Part shown: positions 57,598-64,000 of the stretch, one piece after another
Numbering within the stretch: position 1 is the stretch's first letter
Layout of the letters: each line of letters opens with the position of its first letter
NCBI RefSeq assembly: GCF_016808335.1
Contig: NC_053147.1
Span: forward strand, 68,012,960-68,076,959
Length of the DNA: 64,000 nucleotides
DNA from: Panicum virgatum
Taxonomy: Eukaryota > Streptophyta > Magnoliopsida > Poales > Poaceae
Reading direction: 5' to 3'
Position numbers and translations under genes: made by a program
The notes under the pieces: generated by a model
What the model was told of the DNA's origin: nothing
What the model saw: only the letters and a program-made list of their open reading frames with translations
The model's database searches: none

Positions 57598-60222
57598 ATG
57601 CAGTTTAAAGTATTTTTTGGTGACTACAATGTTTTGTATGGGCTAAATGGAGTAGACCTTTCTGCCTTTAAGTGCACATCTAGCGCCATAAATAAATTTT
57701 TGGAGAGGAGTTTTAGTTCCATATATAAGTAGCTGCAGCGTGAGTTCCGTGTTGATCCGGAGACACATGTGATGACCGTCCAGTCTCTTGTTAATTGGGA
57801 GGTAGAAAATGATTTATGGGAATTGATGATGATACACAGCACTGATGACTGGCAGAAGTACATGCAAGCAGCTCTAGAGCGTGGGTGGGCTCTGGCCATT
57901 CTTGTTCAAACCCGGGAGAATACACAAAATGAAATCCAACATGGTGCAGATCAAGCAACTCCGAGTATTCGAAGAGAGACCAACTATGTTGAGGAAGATG
58001 AGTCAGAAGAGATAGAGAATCAAAACATCAGACTGCAGGGCCTTGCTGATGAGGGAGAGAGGATACATAGCATCGTGGACGAGATGGAGGCTGAAGACCA
58101 AGCCGCAATGGAGATTGAAGAATATGAGGACTCATCTGATAACGAGCAGTACTCATTGCCAAAAGAGTGGAAGGAGCATGATTTTGGCAATCATGTCGTA
58201 GAAGACGTACGAAATCAGGAGTGGGAGTACAGAGGGAATGAGATAGTTCAAGGTGCAATATATCCAAATATTGAAGCCATAAAAGATGCTGTGAGACTAT
58301 GGGCAATATCATTGAAATGAGAATTTAGAGTCGTAAAGTCTGGCGGTAAAGAATATGAGGTGAAGTGTGTGAATGATGGATGTCCATGGCGAGTACATGC
58401 ATTCAATGGAAAATGGAAGTCAAACTGGAAATGTTCCATTGTGACAGAGCACACTTGTTTGCTGTCAGAAGTTCTTCCCTCGCATCGCAATATATCATGC
58501 GACTTTATTGTAAAGTAAATATATGGGTTGATTATGGACAACCTAAATTATGAGGCAAAAATGATTATTCGACACATTGAGCAGACTTACCAGTACACCA
58601 TTAGTTATTTGAAGGCATGACGGGCTAAACAAAGGGTGTTCGAGATGCGGTTCGGCACATACGAGGCATCATATGATAACCTACCTCGTATGTTATTCCA
58701 GGTTGCTGCTAGAAATCCTGGAAGCTTTTGTGACACATACCTCGTACCAGCCGTGACTAGGGGACAAAACATTCTGCAACGAGCCTTCTTTTGCCTAGCT
58801 GCCTGTGTTAGGGCATTTCAGTGTTATCTTCCGGTGATCTGCATTGATGGCACATTTCTGACTGGAAGGTATAAATGTCAAATACTCACCGCAATCGGAT
58901 TAGATTGCAACAACTAAATAGTTCCGCTCGCATTTGCATTTGTTGAGAATGAGAACTTATACAGTTGGTATTGGTTCCTTGAATGAGTGAAGATTCATGT
59001 TATTACTGCACGTCCAGATGTGTGCTTTATTAGTGATAGGTATGCAGGTCTGCTACAATCAATACTGAAATTGCAATGTGGAACTGCGACAACGCCTCCA
59101 TTGTGGACCGATGTCCAAAACAGGTGGTGCATTAGGCATATGGGTGCAAACTTCTATGACCACTTCAAGAACAAGGATCTTAAGAACATGTTTAAGAGGT
59201 TGTGCACCCAAAATCAACAGAGAAAATTCAATGCATTATGGCAGATGCTTGATCAGTTGACTGCAAAGCAAGTGAAGGTAAGGGCATCAGGAACAAGCAC
59301 GAGTCAGGCTGCAGAGGCTAGGAATTCAATTGAGAAGCCATTTTCACACTGGATTCGAGGTGCACCTAAGGAGAAATGGTCATTCCTTTATGATACAAAT
59401 GGAATACGGTATGGTATTCAGACAACGAACCATGCAAAGTGTTTCAATATGGTTATGCGTTCTTGTCGTGCCTTTTCTCTTGTGGGAATTGTTGAGTTCA
59501 TCATGTATGGGTGCATGAAGTATTTCAGAGAGCGTTACATGGCTGCAAGCATAAACATCAGCAACCCCCAAATTCAGTTTTGCACAAGAGTGACACAATA
59601 TATGCAGCAGAAGATTGAAAAGGTCAAACTGCACCGTGTCATATCGACAGGTACAATGAAGCATAGATTTGAGGTTCTATGCAAGGATAGAACTGGTCGT
59701 GGTATCTGTAGAGATAGGGTGGTACAGGAGAGTTTGATTATAGTAGATGGCAAAGCCTTCTGCTCCTGCATGAAGCCTAAGTTATTGCATTTTCCATGCT
59801 CGCATCTCATTGCGGCATGTGCAGAGTCTGGGTTGCAGCCATGAGTATTTGTTTCACCATACTTCAGCAAGGAAGCAGCTGTATCCACATGGGGACATGA
59901 GGTTTATGGGATTGGAATAGTGGGATCTTTCATTCAGGATAATGAGGATAAGATGTTTATTCCTGATCCAACCACTAAGAAAGGCAAAGGCCGCCGTCAG
60001 ACACGTCGTATTCAGAATGGTATGGACGAGTCCGAAGTAAGCAAGGCACAAAAGCGTTACAGCCAATGTGGAGCATTGGGTCACAACTACAAGAAGTGTC
60101 CTCAGAATGCACTTCACGATGCTGCTGACGTCGGTCCTTCCGGAAATCCCAGAGATGGAGCACCTCATACGTTCAGACGACCATCGGTGAGAATTGCTCG
60201 TGGAAGTCACTCGGTGCCATGA
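57598..60222 (+). pseudogene. Mutator-like (MuDR/MULE) transposase, in-frame but riddled with stops
   Basis: One frame runs from ATG at 57598 to TGA at 60220-60222 (about 874 codons). It is broken by TAG at 57730-57732, TGA at 58318, TAA at 58516, TGA at 58618, TAA at 58915, TGA at 58984 and TGA at 59842. N-terminal MQFKVFFGDYNVLYG and VNWEVENDLWELMMIHSTDD precede an acidic linker. The MuDR DNA-binding domain has VKSGGKEYEVKCVNDGCPWR. The MULE catalytic domain has CIDGTFLTGRYK and CFISDRYAGLLQSI. A SWIM finger has FCSCMKPKLLHFPCSH. A C-terminal knuckle, SQCGALGHNYKKC, has lost its first Cys. NHAKCFN has Lys where the catalytic Glu is expected. No frameshift was seen. The enzyme is dead. Confidence 0.9.
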
Positions 60223-60243
60223 TCCACCAGTGTGCAGTTTGTA

Positions 60244-60475
60244 CCTATATGCTAATCGTACATGGAGTTTGTATCGAACATATCTGTAATATGTAGTAAT
60301 CGTGCGTCCAATTTGTATGGAACATATCTGTAATGTATAAATATCGTACATCCAGTTTGTATCGAACCTATCTGTAATATGTAGTAATCGTGCGTCCAGT
60401 TTGTATCGAACCTATCTGTAATGTATAAATATCGTGCGTCCAGTTTGTATGGAACATATATGTACCTATGTGTTC
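60244..60475. repeat. ~50-bp tandem repeats between MULE and PMD genes
   Basis: Four to five copies built on CGTGCGTCCAGTTTGTATCG, AACCTATCTGTAAT and GTAGTAAT or GTATAAATAT. The last two alternate, giving a ~100-bp higher-order period. Confidence 0.85.
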
Positions 60476-60497
60476 TCATATATTTTTGAGTGTAGGT

Positions 60498-62909
60498 ATG
60501 AAGATGGACTCCTTGCTAGACCTAGTTATCGACTCGAGCCACAGGTCTTTCTTTGCAGCAGTTGAGCACCGAGCCCTAGAGGTGCTACGTCCTCGTCCAC
60601 CTGGGGAGGCGATCTCTATACACCACGATTGGGTTGACAGGTATGTAATGAAATATTATTGTTTATCACTTATGTATTCGTCGGTATTCCTTTGTTTCGA
60701 CAATTTTGTTTATTGCAGGTTACGTGAGTCCGGTCTACTGACTCTGGGCCGTCTTGTCGAGGGTGGGCTTGTTCAGCTCGACCGATCCCTCCTGACGGCG
60801 CTCGTTGATAGATGGAGGCCGGAGACACACATTCCACCTCCTGTGTGGGGAGATGACTCCTACGCTGCAGGACGTGGCCTACCTCCTCGGCCTCCCTATC
60901 GTCGGGAAGGCTGTAGGTCCGCGTGTCGTGGCGGTCTCGTGGAAGGATGACCTGGAGGCTCGTTTTGCCCTGGTTGACCGCGTGGAAGAAGCAGGTCCGA
61001 TCAACCCGCAACCGCGAGCAGCAGGTCATTCGAAGACCTGGTTCCTATAGTGTAAACTACGTATTCATTGCATATTTAAGTTTAATTGTTACAATTCACA
61101 TGTTGCATTGTCAGTTGAAACCATTAATCTTAATTGTTTATGCAGCCTACCCTGTTGGCTGCGGATGCCGACGAGTATAGTGTGAGCATATCGCTGGAGG
61201 CGTACCTACTTTGATTGTTTGGTTACATCATGTTCAACAATACTCATGGCAACTCGGTCGATACGATTCTCCTTCCGTATGCACAGGAGATTGCGGATGG
61301 GGACGAGGACGTACCGCCCTACAACTAGGGTGAGACGGTACTTGCAGCCACTTACCGTGGACTCTGCGACGGCTGCAGAAAGACACATGGAACGCTATCC
61401 TGGCGGGGTGCCCACTACTGCTGCAACTTTGGTCGTACGAGAGGCTAGCCGTTGGTCGGCCCATCGTCAGCCACGAGCCTTACCACGAGGCCATGTACAG
61501 CGACGAGGAGAACGACAGGCCCACTATGGGAACTCTCTGGATCTGGCGTCAGGTACGTTCGCAACAAATCTAATTTTGTTATTCATTGTTACACGATGCA
61601 TTAGCGCACTTTTAATTTTACTTATTCGGAATGCAGAGGTCCCGGGTGCATGCGCAGGTTAGACACGCATATCCTGAGTTTGTTTCGGAGCTTGACATGC
61701 TGACGCCCGAGGACGTTGTCTGGGAGCCTTACAGCCCAGAGGCTGTGACTACCCGTGCACTAGCAGGCCTGTCTTCGCACTGCTCCACGAATGCGAGCCT
61801 GTGGCTTACTACAGTCGTCCTGGTTTACGACATCGCGGTTGAGGCATATTGCCCCTGGAGAGTCAGGAGACAGTTTGGACAGCGCCAGGAGTTTCCGGTG
61901 CCCACCGCGTTGGAGCGTGTCAGTCGCCAGGACCACATATAATTATGAATGAACTTGGCTCATACATTCGTGTGAATCTAACGATTCTTCGTGGTCCACT
62001 TTTGTAGGTTGTCAAGGAGTGGCTTGCCGTGCTCTGCTGATTGGCTCTCCAAGATGTAGCCGTGGGTGGACCAATGTGAACAGACAGACGAGCACTTGGT
62101 CCATCCAACAGGACCACACACAGACAGCTCCTTTAGGGCTTACCTCACCTGGTACTTACCCCGGACTCGAGTTCGTCTGGTTTATGTTGACACTCACCCG
62201 CAGGCACACTAGGCGAGGCCTCAGGGTGGCTATGCCGGCACCACGTGGAGGCACTAGCTGGTGCGGTGAGTCTCTAGATCATATTTGCATATATATATAT
62301 AAAAGATAATTCATGTGTTACTAACTTTTTCTTTACTCAATGGATGCAGTTTCGCCTTTGCAATATGATGGAGACGGACTGCTCGACTTACCTGACGAGG
62401 GTACGTGCCGAATCCCCAATGACCCAGTTTGAGCAGACAGAGGCATGGTCGAGGCAGCGTGACCAGTTGCGTTCAGTACTGCACAACTTGGGAAGCCGTG
62501 TGTAGTATGAAGACAGCCACGGGTCGTTCCAGGTCTCGTCGTCGTTCCCGTGTCCGGCGACCGTGCACCGGCCGACGTCTCAGTACTACACAACTGCAGG
62601 TAACATAGATATCTCTTTAAAATTAGATCAAGTGTTGCTACCTATTTACTAATATCACAAACAGGATACGATCCAACTACTGCGTTCGGCCATACTGGAA
62701 TGTTTAGAGGGGCACCACTAGTTGGCGGACTGTATCCAGGGATGGTACCGGGGCCACAGATACCGGCCTACACAGGTTAGTTTATGTTTCGTATTTCGGT
62801 TTCTACATGTCATGACGAAGAACACGAGCGTACGCTAACATCTGCATTTTATGCGTAGGATTCTACCCCGATGCGGGCGCCAGACCTTCTTCCTCCTTTC
62901 GACCTGGTA
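60498..62909 (+). pseudogene. Plant mobile domain (PMD, MAIN-like) gene of the MULE, decayed
   Basis: Exon 60498-60640 (MKMDSLLDLVIDSSHRSFFA) and an exon from 60719 (RLRESGLLTLGRLVEGGLVQ) are followed by ETHTFHLLCGEMTPTLQDV and LLGLPIVGKAVGPRVVAVSW. Further exons show LEAYLL then stop then LFGYIMFNNTHGNSVD, YAQEIADGDEDVPPYN then stop, VRHAYPEFVSELDMLTPEDV and a Gly/Tyr/Pro-rich tail. The PMD family includes MAIN/MAIL1, nuclear proteins affecting silencing, and transposon-borne copies. Lesions: a 2-nt loss in an AC repeat near 60825, Trp-to-stop changes near 61212 and 61326, and more stops after 62030. It is on the same strand as the transposase, 275 bp after it, so it is most likely part of the same element. 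Confidence 0.8.
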
Positions 62910-64000
62910 CAAAACACTCTCTCAATACACTCACTAATTTACCACGCAATATATATTGGTTTACGCTATGCCTTCTGGAGCAGGGAGAGGTTAGCTTGTT
63001 TGCATGGGTGCATGCATCATCAGTGGACTGAAACTTGTTGTTTGATGTGTACAAGTTGTTAGCACAAGTTAGTTAGTAGTGATCTGCATGCAGATAAGTG
63101 TGGCTTGCATGTAGGGAGGCATGGTCAGGCCAGTGCTCGGCCATGTGGTGGGGTCGGACGTGGGGTGGAGTGTGTTTATTTAAACAGTGCAATCAGCTTG
63201 TATGTATTTGTCTTCCTCAAGTGTGTGTGCGTGTTTCTATCCACCGAAAAAACTAGCAAGGTGCTTTTACTTGCCTCTGTGTAAACATCAGAGAGTGCGC
63301 GAGGGGAGCCGGTCATTTTGATCAGTTCCGACACGAGAGCTCCGGGATCCCGGTTCGCGGCGGCCAGCGACTGCGGTGGTGGACACGGGCGACGGCGAGG
63401 CAAAGGCAGCGCCCTTTGGTCCCCGGCTCGGGTAGTGCTCGGTTTGTACGTGCGCGGGTGCTCGGCAACCCGAGGCCACGGCGGCCACGTGTGCTCGGTG
63501 GTGGCCAAGAAAGAAAAAGGAGGCGGCACTGCTGCGCCGAGCATGTGCGTGCACGGGCACTCGACATAGCCCGGCCCAGGCCACGGCATCGCCGCGACGC
63601 TCGCGAGGCTCCGGCTTAGCCGGGCCGCTATGGCGTCAGGCGGCAACGGGAACGGATGGCGACGGCGTTCGGCTCCTGTACAAGAACACAGGACGGAGGT
63701 CCTAGGCTCTACGGAGGGGTCATCGGCGGCCGTAGTTCACGCCGGCAGCACATGGTAACTGGGCAGGGATGAGACTCGGCCAGTGCTCACCGTGGGTCGA
63801 CTGTGTAGGCGTGGCCGGCGTGGTGTGGACTCGCGGTTCGACGACACTCGGCTCGGCGGCGGCAGCTTGGGCCGAGCCATCGGCGAGGTCGGGTCTACGG
63901 CTCGCGGTACGGCTCATCGTGGTCATCGGTGACTCGGCGTCGGCGGCGTGGGCATCCTCCAGCTCGCGGTGGTCGTCGTGACTAGTGCCGCGAGGACGGT
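62910..64000. other. Unassigned, GC-rich from about 63290
   Basis: Frames up to about 150 codons are open on both strands with no recognised motif. The MULE's right terminus may lie here or beyond the window; I could not match a terminal inverted repeat to the left side. Confidence 0.4.

Noticed and set aside
1..64000. A new defence, RNA or metabolic system encoded across the window
   Set aside because: Intact genes are three unrelated host genes; the remaining coding sequence is decayed transposon or gene remnants of known types.

Overview
The window is plant nuclear DNA from a grass (Poaceae, probably panicoid). The signs are GC-rich intron-bearing genes, Stowaway and Tourist MITEs, a CACTA element with the grass TTTGCCGAGTG subterminal array, long-LTR retrotransposons whose LTR begins TGTAAC, and a Mutator-like element coupled to a plant-mobile-domain (PMD) gene. 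There is no bacterial, organellar or viral backbone. Species cannot be fixed from the sequence alone.

Layout. 1-2.5 kb: mostly unassigned sequence with a possible terminal exon and a LINE 3' fragment. 2.5-6.1 kb: a complete, young, non-coding LTR retrotransposon (1078-bp LTRs, target duplication ATGTA, primer site matching tRNA-Arg-CCU). 6.6-7.1 kb: an intact intronless ATL-type RING-H2 gene (+). 7.3-12.9 kb: an intact MBD10/11-like methyl-CpG-binding-domain gene (-) with a 4.1-kb first intron. 14.1-28.7 kb: a PIF/Harbinger transposon with a transposase gene and a Myb/SANT-like gene. The second gene is split by a 10.1-kb Gypsy-type LTR element that retains a gag remnant. 31.1-35.4 kb: an intact four-exon NT-C2-domain gene (-). 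35-46 kb: gene-poor DNA with nested Stowaway MITEs, a hAT MITE, Tourist-like MITEs and GC-rich repeat modules.

46.4-55.9 kb: a short Gly/Glu-rich ORF whose stop codon lies at a MITE junction, a 1.36-kb solo LTR, a non-autonomous CACTA element containing a tRNA-like sequence, a Helitron-like 3' end, and a host-type gene with a long acidic tail. That gene is broken by a 2.9-kb solo LTR, a 110-bp duplication over a splice acceptor and a frameshift. 56.4-62.9 kb: a Stowaway MITE, then a decayed Mutator-like transposase (seven in-frame stops) followed on the same strand by a decayed PMD gene. 62.9-64 kb: GC-rich unassigned sequence.

Three host genes look intact: the ATL E3 ligase, the MBD protein and the NT-C2 protein. 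They have no evident operon-like or pathway relationship. The rest is a record of transposon insertion and decay. I found no convincing novel molecular system. The most informative structures are the nested insertions with exact target-site duplications, the transposon-interrupted acidic-tail gene, and the MULE+PMD composite.
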